A stretch of DNA of 64,000 nt from Auanema rhodensis (Eukaryota > Nematoda > Chromadorea > Rhabditida > Rhabditidae), in the NCBI GenBank assembly GCA_964057225.1, contig OZ059899.1, positions 6,758,001 to 6,822,000 of the forward strand, read 5' to 3'. Of the stretch, positions 12,421 through 25,029 are shown piece by piece. Each line of letters starts with the position of its first letter. Positions within the stretch are counted from its first letter, which is position 1. A program made the position numbers and the translations under genes. The notes under the pieces were generated by a model that was given only the letters and a program-made list of their open reading frames with translations, made no database searches and was not told where the DNA came from.

Positions 12421-14110
12421 TCAAAACATAAGATGTGTCTTGCTCTTTACAGAAGTGATTTTAATTCCTGATCCGCTTTTTTGAACTCCAAGTTTTCGCC
12501 GAACTATATACCATTCTATGACTAAGGCAAGAACAACCAATACAAAACAAAGAAGAAAGACGTGTCTCGCCCACCTAAGATTGTTTTACATTAAAAAAAG
12601 AGTTTTGGAAGCTTTTTACTTTGGTACTGAATGATCTCTCACTTCCCCATTTAGCTCGTGCATTTCTTTAACTGCATACCCAAGGTCGTCTACTAGATTT
12701 TCCATCATAGTTTGTAGAGGCCAACCTGTAAATGCAAAATAGGCTTTTTAAGATGTATTTTCGCATTTGACCGAGGAGGTTTTAAAAGGTAGTGCAAAAC
12801 ATTATCTAAACATTTAAACGAACCTTGAACAAGAGCATTGGTTGCCTCGCTTTGTATGTTACTCAGCACGAATTTCAGTCGATTTTCACCTGAAATGGGT
12901 TTTTATAAAATCTCGACAAGGAAGTTGCTTGTTTGTAGGTATTGGTATTGGGAACTCGTCGAAAGTGGAATATTTCATTGTTTTTTGTTTCCTTACCCGA
13001 ATGTATTCGTACATAAGGAATTTTTCGGGCATCGTTAACCAATCCATCTAAGACAATGAGGACAAGAACATTAGGTTGAGTGCACTTTTCGTCAAGTCCG
13101 AACCATCGTTCATATAATTTCCACGCGTAAACCTAGAACATTAAAAAATGAGACGAAAAAAGTTTAGTAATAAACATTTGTAACGACATTTCAAGTTTAG
13201 TTACAGAACTATTCAGTGTGGATCCCTTTAAGTATAAATGTATATAGTTGAAATTATGATCACAATAGACAAAAAAAAGCATTGTAAGGGGAGGGGATAA
13301 GCCCATTTTAGGTATGCATGAAAACGATTCCATATGCACCAAGACACTGTCGCCAATCTGAAAGATTGCTGACAAAGCTCATTCTCAACGTCTTTTGACA
13401 AATCTTTCGCATTCAAATATTTTTACGTGTAAATCTGAATAGAACATTCGCAATACTGAAAATGGAAGAGGCTAGGAGAGGAAAAAAACAAAAAAATAAG
13501 AATCTCGCTGGAGCGTGTGAGATCATGAATCGTTCTTTCCTCAAATGCAAAAAAAAGATGAAATGTACGAAAATTAGTATACTATGCATAGAATCCGGTT
13601 GTAAAAACAGCTAATTCAGAGTCTGATGACCAATGAAAATTTATATACTTTCAAAAAAAAAAGATTTTTATTAGAATTGTTGAAAAAAAATAGTAAACGT
13701 ACTTTCATGAAGGTTTTTACGCTGGTTACAAATCCGGAAACAATCTCGTTATCTATTAAATTGCATTCATTCTCAAAAAGGCATTTATATTTATGATCAT
13801 TATACACAGTATCAGTGGATGTTGGAGCTTCCAATTGTTTGACTGAAAATGTTTATTTTTCAAAAAACTCTATTTGATGAAAAAAACAAAACAAACCCAA
13901 AATAATGGCTAAAGTAGAATTACCCTGATGGGTCAAAAAAGGACGGTACCTAAATCAAACTATTGACCAAACAATAGAAGCAATTATGTTTAAAACCTTT
14001 CATAAGTTGTTTCTATTCCTGTTGTACTTGAATGAACCAATTGATGATGTAAATCACAAAGAAAGGGTAAATGTGGGAGAGCCATGCATTCTTGCTTGAA
14101 CTGAAAATAT
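12421..14110 (-). CDS. Unrecognised type I single-pass membrane protein, 5' end unresolved
   Basis: I do not recognise the family. Consistent splicing links these segments, N to C: ECMALPHLPFLCDLHHQ; TYERYRPFLTHQVKQLEAP; YKCLFENECNLIDNEIVSGF; IGDSVLVHMESFSCIPKMG; LKGSTLNSSVYAWKLYERWF; GLDEKCTQPNVLVLIVLDG; SGENRLKFVLSNIQSEATN; GWPLQTMMENLVDDLGYAV; one membrane helix (HVFLLCFVLVVLALVIEWY) followed by IVRRKLG and a short basic tail ending KSKTHLMF. Phases match at every junction I traced and codons remain open, which supports a real gene. Several cysteines lie before the helix, so an extracellular or luminal domain is likely, with the tail in the cytosol. Most introns are short, but one of about 340 nt separates SVKTFMK from IGDSVL. 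The first exons, including any signal peptide, were not found; the region 14150-14335 may contribute one. It is convergent with Salvador. Confidence 0.72.
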
Positions 14111-14149
14111 TATGTAAGTATTTACTTCTTTAATTTAGATTATCTCAAT

Positions 14150-14335
14150 TTTATTTTTTTTTTGCATTTTTTTCAATGAATCTTTGTTTTGTCTTCAAAA
14201 TCCCGTAATCATCATATAGCGTATTTCGAGCATACAAGGAACTCAAACTGGAAAATGTTCCGGCGAAATCGAATTCAGGAATTCTATTAGGGCGACAAAA
14301 TCAGCCAAGAAGTCCTGCACTCAGGTTTAGATAAT
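14150..14335. other. Possible exon, coding strand ambiguous
   Basis: This segment reads openly on both strands. Minus frame: RPNRIPEFDFAGTFSSLSS continuing to YARNTLYDDYGILKTKQ. Plus frame: VFRAYKELKLENVPAKSN continuing to GRQNQPRSPALRFR and a stop. The minus reading could be an upstream exon of the unknown membrane protein, but I found no matching donor before a stop codon. I cannot decide between the strands. Confidence 0.3.
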
Positions 14336-17300
14336 AAATGTTCATATTCTTTTGAAGCTATATAAGGCGAAAAGGCCTAAACTTGATTGACCTGCCAGGC
14401 GGAATCCCGTACACTTGCATAGACGCCTCGAAGATGTAGATAATTTGCGCTATTATGAGATATTTAATACACACAAATAGTCCTCAAATCGCGTAATATT
14501 TTATTATAATTGTAATTTTTCCTTATATCATGTGTAAAACGTTTTAGTTACATATGTAATCGTCTTTGAAATCGATGGGCACGGAAGTTTTCATAAAAAA
14601 AAATAGTGATCCGTGACCAACCCGGAAATTCCACATCCATCATCGTAAGCGACTACTACACCGCTTTTAAACCAAATTCGAAGTTCAGAAACAGACAATG
14701 GGCACATATTCATATTATATTACTGAGTTTAAATTATCAGATCTATAAATATCTATTGAGATTTTTGTGAGGTGTCTTATTTTTATTTCAATTTTCTACT
14801 CGGCTACCTCCTAATTTTGCTCAATACTGACTTTTTTCAAAAGGATAAGATATGAAAAGATTTTTTGCTCAACTGCAGAAGCTAATAAAACAAATACATT
14901 TCTAGCACATTTGCAATCGAAGCTTTGAATTCTCGCAGTTGATGATACAAAATCCAATGCTTTCTACCCCGATGTGAAATAGTTTTAGTCATAAGAAAGA
15001 TAGAATGAAAGGATCTTCGCAGAAACCCTGAGTCAAAACGAGCAAATTCCCTAGTGTGTCTTTGTTTCGCCTCAAGCTGTCCTTCATGTATGATATGCTA
15101 TGGCTCCAACAATAGCACCAAAAAGCATTAGGAACGTCATTTTGAACTTAAGGAAGCGCAAGAATAATTAATATTTCCCATCAACTTAACAGGTCATATT
15201 TAATGAAATGTTATTTAAAAAGTAAAACTAAAGATGAACATGTTTAAAATTTGAGAAAGAAATGTTCCAACTTATATCAGTGCAAAACCGAACTGAGATG
15301 GAACCACTTAGCCGTCTCAGTTTTATTCGAACATTGTTAAAAGTTCAATTTGCCTTTTCTTCGAATATGGTGGATTTCATGTTGTTACAGAGTATTGACT
15401 ATAGAAAAGGATGAGCGATCTTTCTACTCATGAATACGAAAAAAAATTTAGTTTAAAAGCATAAAGGTTATGTTTAGCGAAAGAAATGAACTTGAATGAA
15501 ATGTTCATCATCGTTATTCTATGCAAGTAAAGCATGTTTCTACATTTATGTAATTCTTTTTTTAACATTTAATGATATAACTAGCGGGTTAGCTGCCAGG
15601 ATGCTCACTCTTACGCTCTTCCTCTCTCCAGACATCCTACATTCATGCTTCCATTTTTGCTATCGCTCTCTCTGTTTCTCTCTCAATCGTCCTATAACAC
15701 GCTCTACCTCTTCTTAAATGATTAGCGGACTTGAAATTATAAAGGAACATTAGCTTTACGTGACCTTTGACGAAAGCCTTTCATTTTCCTTTTAATTATT
15801 TTTGTCTAGTCTCTCACATGAGGAATGTTAGTTGTAAGAGAAAAATGAATATTGGCTTTTAGTGCTTGATATAAGCCTTTGAGATAAATGTGGAGCTCAA
15901 GACTTCTGGTGAGAAAACATAATAGTGCTTTTTCTTTGTTTTTCATTGCTATCTCTGTTTTCCTGTGTGATTTTTAAGCAATCATCTTTTAAGAAGGCTT
16001 CCTCTTAACCTATTTTTTAAAGAGGAGCTCAAAAACGAGGAGCCAATTGGATTCTTTTTAACGTCTTCTATTTCTTTTTGCTAAACTACTTTGGTTTGTA
16101 TCAGTTTTTGTCCATTTAGTTTCGATGGAGATGAATGACATTAAGGAAAAGCATGTCTTAGACGACCATCTTTTCTATTTTTTTATTCTCTCCATACCCT
16201 GGTTTTTTGTTCGTAGGTTCATTTATTTTCGCCAAAAATAGGAAGAAAACGATTTTTACTTTTTTTTTCACTCTCCTTCAGTCATTTTTAAACAAAAAGA
16301 AAAAAGTGGTTAAAATAGAAGAAAAAGATGATTCAAAACCCTATTTCGAAGGTGGGGCTAGAATTTGTTCCCAGCGCTAAACTGAACATAAATGGAAGGC
16401 GTTAGTAAACCCCTTCGAAATACATGAACAGAGAAATGGAAAACAGGGTTCGTTGTCATATTTTATTGAAGGAAAAGTCGAGTGTTTTTGGCATATTTAA
16501 AGGGTTAGTAGTTGGTCCTATTCCAAGAATAATCTGCATTTTACATGAAACACGTGGAAATCCCTGTGCTAGCTGAGCACCATCAAACTCATTGCAATAT
16601 ATGCCGAGGACAAGAAGCTGCTTAATAATTCATAATTCATTTCGTTTCTATGTAATCAATGGCATGACAGGAGGGAAAGTAGGAAGATGCTTTGAATTGA
16701 ATATCATCGAGAAATTGAATGTGCTCAAGTGGAAGAGAATCAACTGATGCTATATTCTTTCACTGCCAATATTCTCTTCAACATCTTAGAATATTTAAAC
16801 AAAAGTTATTATCTATCATAACATGTGAAGCACAACATTTCATATTTACAATATAATATGTTTTACATCGTGAAAAATAGACAAAAGACTTATATAAAAA
16901 AATATTCTACTTGTTATTTTTGTTTTCAAGATTAAATGACATTCTTAATTGAAACTCCTATTCTTTTTTTCCAATTAGAAAGCCAGTCCACAAAACTAAT
17001 TTCGAAGTCGCAATATCCAAGAGACAAAGTTATTAAGAAGTTTCAAAATGTTATATTTTCATTTGAAAATCTTGAAATTGAATTTGCTATTTCAATGTTG
17101 TTGCTTAAGTGGCCTTCTGAGAGAATTGTTTAAAAAAAAACGTAAATATTTTGCTACAAATAAAAAAAAAAGAATAAGCTTCGTTCAGTTTCAATTTAGT
17201 AACGGAACATACACCCTCATTTTTTGAAGTTTTTAACTTTCATATTATATAGAAGACGTAATGAAGCAGAGAGCGCATAATTAGATTGAATAGACAAAGA

Positions 17301-18900
17301 ATTCAAATATTTAGTCTGATTATATTGTTTAATTCTTCATACTACTCATAAATTTTTTTTTGTTAGTTCATTAAGTATTTCATTTTTTGAATTCATAATC
17401 AGTTTCTTTCTTAAATAGAGTTTGAACGATGGGAAAATTACATGACATTCTTCCCACAACCCAAAGTGAAAATTGCTGTAGTTTATATAATTTTTCAGTT
17501 GAAGAATATACATATTTCTGCCTATATTAACAAAACCTTGATGTGTGATCAAATTTCAAAGTTGGCTATTAAAAGAGCTTGTCCAAATATGGAGCCAGGC
17601 CAGTAGGATTAAGATCAGGACGAAAATGAAAAAAGAGCAAAGTCGAGTCTAGTGGACATGGTGGCCTGTGCTCCCTGGAGAAACTGAAACGGGTGGTTGT
17701 GAAAACGGCATGTCATGAGCTCATTCAATAATTAACTTTGTATGAGTTTCGTTTTAACGCTCATCCATGGTTTTGACAAGCTATTTTATTAGCTAACCTA
17801 TTAGCTAATGAAAGATTACGGCAACAAATACTCCAATACTAGGTTCAACTGGAAAATTCAATCAGAAGGAGAATATGGAAGGGTATAAGGTCGATATAGA
17901 GTCATGGCTGAATAAGAATAAAAGAAAACAATGCACAAGAATCAGATGAAAAGAAATGCGATTCGAGCAAAGGAATAGAGGCAGAAATTCAATGAGGTTT
18001 CGAGTTTTAAAAACCTTTGAGTATTAATACCACAAAAGATATAATTGACATACATTGTTACCTGAGAGAACGCTAATAAGAATATAGTAACTGCTTTTAA
18101 TTTCACTATTAGTTTATCGATATTATGTATTGTATTATGATTCTGTTAGGTTTTTTTTCAAGGCTATTTTGTTTTGTGTCGTGTCTGTTTTTTAGTATAA
18201 AAAATGAAAAGCAAAATAGAGCTGAACAGGAAGGCGATGAAGATGTCAAAAATGCAGTTTTCCCCGCTCTGCTTTTTCTCTCAGAGTATCGTTGCTGGTG
18301 ACGAAAACGAGTCAACTCGTCATCCATGCTTCACCAACTATGTTTGAGCTGCAAATTTTGGGTTTCAATCATATTTGGGGAGATTTAATAATAGAGAGCT
18401 GATGACAAGTATGTAAACTATGATTTCCTTATTCCTATATCTCTAAGAATCTTATCTGATTTATATTCCTATTTCGTAAGTATTCTAATGAAATTCGAGC
18501 ATTTCCATTTCTTTGAATGTTTGTTTCAATTTCGTTTCCTTGTCAATAGCAAGCATCAAAGACAAATCCATATTTTAATTCAATAAGCTTCATTATTGAT
18601 GAATACTTATGATCAAAGCAAATTGGTTGATGAAGTCAGTAATATAAGGAATAGAATACCGAATAAGAATAGGACCTTGTAGTGATAATAGAAAATGAAT
18701 AAAAGTTCCCAAATATGAAAAGAGCTATGTTAGAAGGCTAATTTGGAATTCTGCCAATTTCTAAGAAGACGGCATAAAGTGCCATTTACTAGATGTTAGA
18801 GTGCATACACTTTATTAATGCTTACATCAATCTTATATTATTTGAACTGAACTGGTTTGAGCTCTTTTGAATATTGAGTATTTTGGTCCCCCATCATGCT
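14336..18900. other. Intergenic desert, no supported gene
   Basis: About 4.5 kb without a frame that joins across splice sites or resembles a family. The part at about 15500-16300 is pyrimidine-rich on the + strand. A short island at about 17585-17715 is richer in G and C and might encode a structured RNA, but I could not identify one. Confidence 0.5.
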
Positions 18901-18959
18901 ATAGCTCTTACTATATCCCAGGGGGTATTCAGGTTCTCCAGTCAGCAAACGTCTTTACA

Positions 18960-19599
18960 AGCTTTTGTCTGCTAAGAAACAAAAAGTGTTTCCATTACCA
19001 TTCAGCTTAATTAAGTTATCATAGAACTATAGAGCTAATAGTTATATTTCGTCATAAAATAACAAGAAAAAATAAAGATATTTGAATAAAATAAAGTTAA
19101 AAAATCAAAAACTCACAATTGCAGCTGGAGAATATACGGGAGAAGGAAAATCACAAGGACTATAGATAGGAGGTATTACTATCTGACCAGCTTGAGTAGC
19201 TTTGAATATCCAACTCAAAATGAAAAAATACTGGACCATATCTTTTCTGGTCAAATATACAAATGAGGGTTTAGCAACATGAATCAGATCATTTGGAGAA
19301 ATATCATGCTATATTCCCCTTTTGGAAGTATGCGAAGGAGGAATGAGAGCGGCTTCAGCTGGCTGCTGCATAATAATTGGCCCCGCCCAATTCTGTCTGC
19401 GGCAAGCGGCTTCCGCAGGGTAAGAGACGTCCAGTTCATCTCGAGAAGCCAAGGCAACCAAATGTATCTCAAGTCACTATGTTTCCTTCATCTGTCAGAA
19501 GGTTTTAAAACACAAATTACAAGCAATGGTTGAGATGGCTACTAGAGACAGAAAACTTTGGAAAAACAAGATGAAATTGATATGTAACTTTCGTGCCAT
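18960..19599 (-). CDS. Tentative secreted protein locus (exon fragments only)
   Basis: Two stretches look like secretion signals. The ATG at 19599 opens MARKLHINFILFFQSFL and SLVAISTIA, followed by a GTAATT donor. The segment at about 19120-19245 reads KDMVQYFFILSWIFKATQAG, then QIVIPPIYSPCDFPSPVY, and ends at a GTGAG donor; a following acceptor would add a short tail TKACKDVC and a stop. Between them, 19310-19470 is unusually GC-rich and open in the minus strand (for example SYPAEAACRRQNWAGPIIM), but I could not join it in frame to either flank. Product and exon chain are unknown. It could be one gene with alternative first exons, two small genes, or chance. Confidence 0.3.
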
Positions 19600-20195
19600 A
19601 TTATTATTTGGATATTTGTATAGAGCGGTTGCGTTCCATTAGAGCTTTAGCACAGAAATTGAATAAAAAAATGTCAACAACAGTAAATTGAATATTTTAT
19701 AATTCAGAATTCAGATTATAAGATCATTACATTAATTTACCCATTATAAGAAGATGAGATCAGCATATAATGATTAAATTGGCAACTCTATAACAAAAAA
19801 AAGACAATTAAACCCGTTGTATTGACGGCTAATATATAATATATAATATATAGACATAAATATTATATAACGATATATGTATATGAAAAATCGACATTTT
19901 AAAATCAATATATGTAGAGACTTAAAAATATACCAAGAAGTTAAAAATGTACAACATTATAAATAGAAAATCAAAAGAAAAAGAAAAAGAGAAATATAAT
20001 ATACATGAGATATGTCGTATTAGCATTCTCATAGAGCTTTTTAATTTTCTAAATTTCATGACAACTAATGTGAACAGAAAACATGGAACATTTGCAACAC
20101 AACTAAAGCATAAACCTGAGATCATGAATATATAAACTGAGACTCATCGAGCATGTATACCGTTTATACCTGCTTTATTCAGTACAAGAAAAATG

Positions 20196-22906
20196 CTAGC
20201 AATCCTCATCATCATTCGACATGCATCTGGATATTTGACGTCCATTATTAACAATAACTGTATTACGTGGTGTTCCAGTTGTTTCATATATTGATGTTGA
20301 CAGGTAGAATGCATTGCAAGCGAATTGAGAAAAATATAGTATTTGAGATATGGCTAAAAAAATCAATATTAACAAAAAATATGTGAAACCATTGTTTTGT
20401 TATAGTTTTTATCATGAAATTTGGCGCTTTTTTCGTGATTCTGATCGAAAGTTATTCGTGACATCAACGTTCTTCAGTTGTTCTCAATTTTTGAAACAAA
20501 GAAATGGATGATTTTGAGGTTATTATTATAAATATTTTTTATTTGTGATTATTTAATATTTAGAGTAGAATTAAAGATATTCTTAGCAAAGCTGAAATAG
20601 CCAGCAATACAGCGTATGATAGGCACGATACAACTCAGGGTTCACCTGCTGCTTTAAATGTTTATATTATTAATATTTCGTTTTATTTATAAATTTGTTT
20701 AGGTGTATGAGCCAGAGAAAATAAGAAATAGATTTTCGGAGAACTTGGAAAGATTGGAAAACGGTATGTCTTTCTAATATTTTTTTATAGTTTTTTTTTA
20801 TATAAAGTTTTGGAAATAATTAACTCTGTCATTAAATTTTTATAATGTTGTCCATATATTTTTAAGATTGGAGACGAAATCGTTTTGATGATTGTTTAGA
20901 AAATGATCAATGGGATGTAAAAGAAAAAATTCTCATGGTTCGTTTTTTATATTTTTTGTAATTGTGTTTTTGGATTCCAGCAGAGACTTGAGCAAGAACG
21001 AGAAATTTTCGAACTACAAAAACTCCACCTTCAACTGAAAATTCAAAAAACAAGACTAGAACTGAAAAGCCTAGAAAAAGAATGTGATTCTGAAGAGAAT
21101 GTTGCTCGCAAAACGCCGTACGTGACTATTAACCAATACAGATATGATCCTAATTCATAATTATAATACTTACGTTCTAATATTGGAATAAGATCATTGG
21201 AACCAGCATTTTCATCTATAGTAAGCCATGCACGCAAAATATGAGATGGTAAATTGAGAACCAAGTTTAAGACCGAAATAACAATTGATCTCATCACCAT
21301 AGCAGCTTTTTTCTTAACAAACTTCTGTCGCTTCTTAGTTCTTCCCTGTAAAGTATGATCCTTATTGTTGTGTTCAAGCAAATATTAAAAACTGACTTGA
21401 CTTGTAACAGATGAAATGGACATAACTAAAGCCATATTATTTCTCAACTCTACGGTATCGGCATCTGTCATTGTGGATGAACGGGATGCTCTGAATATAT
21501 TTTTTGTTTTATCACATTCTTAAACATATTTTAACCTCCGAAAATTGTTTGGTAAGCTGATAGCATATCGTCTTTCATACAGGGAAGTATCAAGCACCGT
21601 GAATGGATTATAACAATGAAAAAGTACAATTCCATCAAAGAATATTCGCAACACAGAAGGTATAGCATAAAACATTGTGATATCCATTAGATGTGCTAAC
21701 TAAAACCAAAAATATAAGTAATATATGTTCAATATATTTAATTTTTATTTTAGCATTATTTGTGAAATACCTTTTTGTTATGCTCCGATATGGATGGGTC
21801 CTCTGTACATATTCTGCCATCGTCAGAATATATTACTAAATACAAGATCCAGACTTCGAACGCGCAACATGACACAGCGAGCGTCCTTAAATGCATTGGG
21901 TTGAATTAATTTTTTTTTCAAATTGAATTTTTGTTGTGAAAAATGAAAAAAAAATTACTTGAGAGCATTACGAGGCTGTCTCCATATAGTCCTATATTTT
22001 ATAGGATGAAATACAGCAGTATATCGAAGAACTGCTAAGGCTAACCATGACCAAACACTAAACGCTGAGGTTGTGTGCATAAGATAAATGTCTATCTGAA
22101 ACGGAATGTTGACATGGCTTATGCAATGTTTTTCTTTGATTCAAGTTTAGAACTTGACCTTCCTATTACTGAGAAACATTTTATTTTCCATTTCTACTAC
22201 ACCAACAGAACCGCTTTGCTTTGCTTTTGCTTGCAAAAGATAATTTATGTAAATTCAACGAGCTGCATGATAATGGTATATGAAGGCTAGTATGAAAATA
22301 AAATGAATCCTGATTTCTTAATATTCGAAAACTTTTTTTTATGCTTCAAAGCTCTTTGTTCACTAAATTAAGCATTTTTTTTCTAAATAATATATGTGTT
22401 TATTCTCAATGTCTTATCTTCAATATAAAGACATCCTCCTCTTTTATAAGAAATTATTTAATATAACTGGGACTTTTCTTCAAAGATCAAAGATTATTAT
22501 GGGAAACTTACTTTACATATTACATCCAAAATAGTGTTATTCATAAAACTTTTATTAATTGAATGAAAAACGGCTTGAACTAGTTGCGCCCATAGTGTAA
22601 TACTGTCACTGACGCTCATGCAAGCTAATGGTAGAGCAGAAGAAGTTTCAAACCGAACAGTATTTTTTCTGAAAAAAAAAATTTAATTTATTTTTCAAAG
22701 CTTTGTGTGGAAGTAAATTTTCTATTTTCTGCAATACTAATAGACAAATAAAGTATTTATTTCGTTTCATCATGATACCTCGCTATTCGTATTAACCTCC
22801 ATAGTACATATCCATTCAAAAGAATACCAGCTATTGGTACAATGATGTAAAGGGTAAAATATGCTGTATGAATATTCATTCCAATGACATTTCTTCTAAA
22901 GATACC
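20196..22906 (-). CDS. Rhodopsin-family GPCR, peptide-receptor-like, N-terminus unresolved
   Basis: Seven-transmembrane receptor, probably for a neuropeptide. Helices in order: TM1 YFTLYIIVPIAGILLNGYVL with the conserved Asn; TM2 around LACMSVSDSITLWAQL with the conserved Asp; Cys before TM3 in DVICK; TM3 SAFSVWSWLALAVLRY with LRY in place of DRY and then TAVFHPIKYRTIW; TM4 AVSCCAFEVWILYLVIY; extracellular Cys in GRICTEDP; TM5 ITMFYAIPSVLRIFFDGIVL; TM6 MRSIVISVLNLVLNLPSHIL; TM7 ISQILYFSQFACNAFYLSTS with NAFYL in place of NPxxY. The tail contains SIYETTGTPRNTVI and ends in the acidic SNDDEDC. The TM7 exon (20196-20353) is separated from TM6 by an intron of about 820 nt that contains a whole gene on the other strand. 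The first visible exon begins at an acceptor near 22906; further N-terminal sequence, if any, was not found. Ligand class is inference. Confidence 0.85.
20504..21160 (+). CDS. Small coiled-coil protein nested in the GPCR intron
   Basis: Roughly 135-residue protein of unknown function. It begins MDDFE, followed by a donor, then SRIKDILSKAEIASNTAYD, EPEKIRNRFSENLERLEN, DWRRNRFDDCLENDQW, a predicted coiled coil (RLEQEREIFELQKLHLQL, KIQKTRLELKSLEKECD) and the C-terminus YVTINQYRYDPNS. Exons are joined by GT-AG introns; the AG|AG choice after KILM is not certain. The start lies 23 nt after a TTCTTCAG acceptor. The whole gene sits within the last intron of the GPCR on the opposite strand and ends 13 bp before that intron's donor. 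A cytosolic adaptor or complex subunit would fit the composition, but I recognise no family. Confidence 0.7.
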
Positions 22907-24767
22907 TAAAAATAAAAGAAACATTTAAAATTTCTATATCATAATACATACATACATAAGATATTGTTAAGAATATTATGAACAAATAAAATTATTTAAT
23001 AACTTATAAAGTTAAAATCATTTTTAAAAATATAATGCATGAGATATTGATGAAATTGTTTCTGAGTACTAATAGCTTAAAGTAACAATTATATAAAAGC
23101 TATTGTGCATCCATATGTGCATGTAAATGATACAGATATACAAGAGATAAAAAGTGATATTAGCCAACCATAAATGAAAAAAATGTGTTGAAAATTAAAA
23201 AAATAGTTAGAAACAGAAGAAATAAAAAAGAAAAAAGGAATAAAAAGCTTGATCTTAATTTCAATTATTTTGTTTTTCAGATAAATGCTGTCTTACACAT
23301 TGAACTGACAATAGCTGGCGAAGTCAAAAAAAGTTCAGAAGAATAAATAAATGAAAACATCTGACGAAGAAAAAATAAATTTCAATTTTTGTAATAATTT
23401 TTTGGAATGTTTTCTGTAACTATATCAATGTTTAAAAACAAAACAGAATTATTTCGTGACAAACTAGTGAAATTGGTCTTTGTTTTATCTATTCGAAAAA
23501 AAAAGAAAGAATTTACTACATAGAGCGTTAATTTCAGTATTATAATAAATAAATATAACAGTGAAAAAATTGAAAGTTGTATGGCTTGTTAAGAGATGCC
23601 TTATTCAGATTTTGAGAAGCAAAAGATATAATTTTGCTTTGACTAAACTAAACATCATGAAATCGACATGTGATATCTTCACAAAAGAATGCTTAATAGT
23701 ATATAAAAAAAAGAAACCAATTAAAAGTTGACTACAATGGTTTAATATATCATTTTGGAAAAAAAAACGATACATTTCAGAACTTTCGATTTCCTGACAG
23801 TATTGATTTGTAAAACACAATCAAGTTATTAATAAAAGATGAAATGAAAACAGAACATAATATAAATAGTAATAATAATTATATATTATTTAATAAAATA
23901 AAAAAATAATAATGTTTCAATAGCTATGTTCTTATGAACAAATTGGTCAAAATGTTTACGTTACAACCAAATTAATGACTTGGATTAACATCTGTATAAA
24001 ACTAACAAAGAATATAAATTCAAAAGAACAAAAGGATAAATTACATGCCATAAAGATAATAAAGCTTTGACTCATGAAATAGAGAAGTTGATTGAATTGT
24101 GAGCATCAAATAAAGTTATTATAATATTTAATTGCTAAAGATTGTTGATTGTAACTATATTGTTACTATATTTATACCAAATTCTCGGAACGTACTCATT
24201 TCATATATATATAGAAATAGTGAAAAATAATTGTTTTTATTTTGAACAGACACAAACGTTTGTGATCAAAAAAAATCGAAGAGATTAGCGCTAATCTATC
24301 TGTCAATGATTTATTGCAAAAGTTCAGAATAGAATAAAACTACGAATACATTAACCTCAGTACATCTTTGAATTTCGAAGCAACAACACACTTAAATACA
24401 AACATTGAATTTAGAGGAATAACCTTTAAAAAAATAAATTTGAATTTATTATAATATAAAAATCAATTCAAACGTTTTCTATCACGAGAGTTTTAAGAAA
24501 AAGGGCAAAAGAAAGATAATATAGGATAGTAGTAGAAAGTAGGATATACTATTAAAATTATTATTCTGCCCAATAAACTGTGTTCTGATGATATTTAACA
24601 TATAATTGAAAGAAGGTACTAATTTGTTTCATATCATTTAATGAAGAAAAAAGAACTACAGAAAAAGAATATAATATTTAAATATAAAAATACAAAACAA
24701 CACATTTCGAAGATATTTCCAATTAAAGAAATCGTAACAATAGCTGCCAATTGTACTGTGTATATAG

Positions 24768-24786
24768 ATAGATGGATAGATAGATA

Positions 24787-24832
<46 letters not shown>
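24768..24832. repeat. TAGA/TA compound microsatellite
   Basis: A run of TAGA-like tetranucleotides with a GGATA variant passes directly into about 21 TA dinucleotides. Confidence 0.9.
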
Positions 24833-24838
<6 letters not shown>

Positions 24839-24962
24839 TATATATTAGATTAAATTAACGATAAATTACAATCATTGTATTGATAATAAACTCATGTATC
24901 GTTACATCTCATACCCACAATTGGTGCTTCTTATAGACAAGCTAGAGAAACTCATTCATTTG

Positions 24963-24966
<4 letters not shown>

Positions 24967-25025
<59 letters not shown>
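24967..25025. repeat. (AT)n microsatellite
   Basis: About 27-29 AT dinucleotides without interruption, 135 bp from the preceding TA tract. Confidence 0.92.

Positions 25026-25029
<4 letters not shown>

Noticed and set aside
16936-17133. 65-codon open frame (MTFLIETPILFFQLES)
   Set aside because: AT-rich codon composition, no similarity and no neighbouring exons.
21126-21173. Extension of the GPCR TM6 exon leftward (YNYELGSYLYWLIVTYGVLR) as TM7
   Set aside because: It has no TM7 features and is antisense to the nested gene's last exon, while the exon at 20196-20353 gives a proper TM7 in matching phase.
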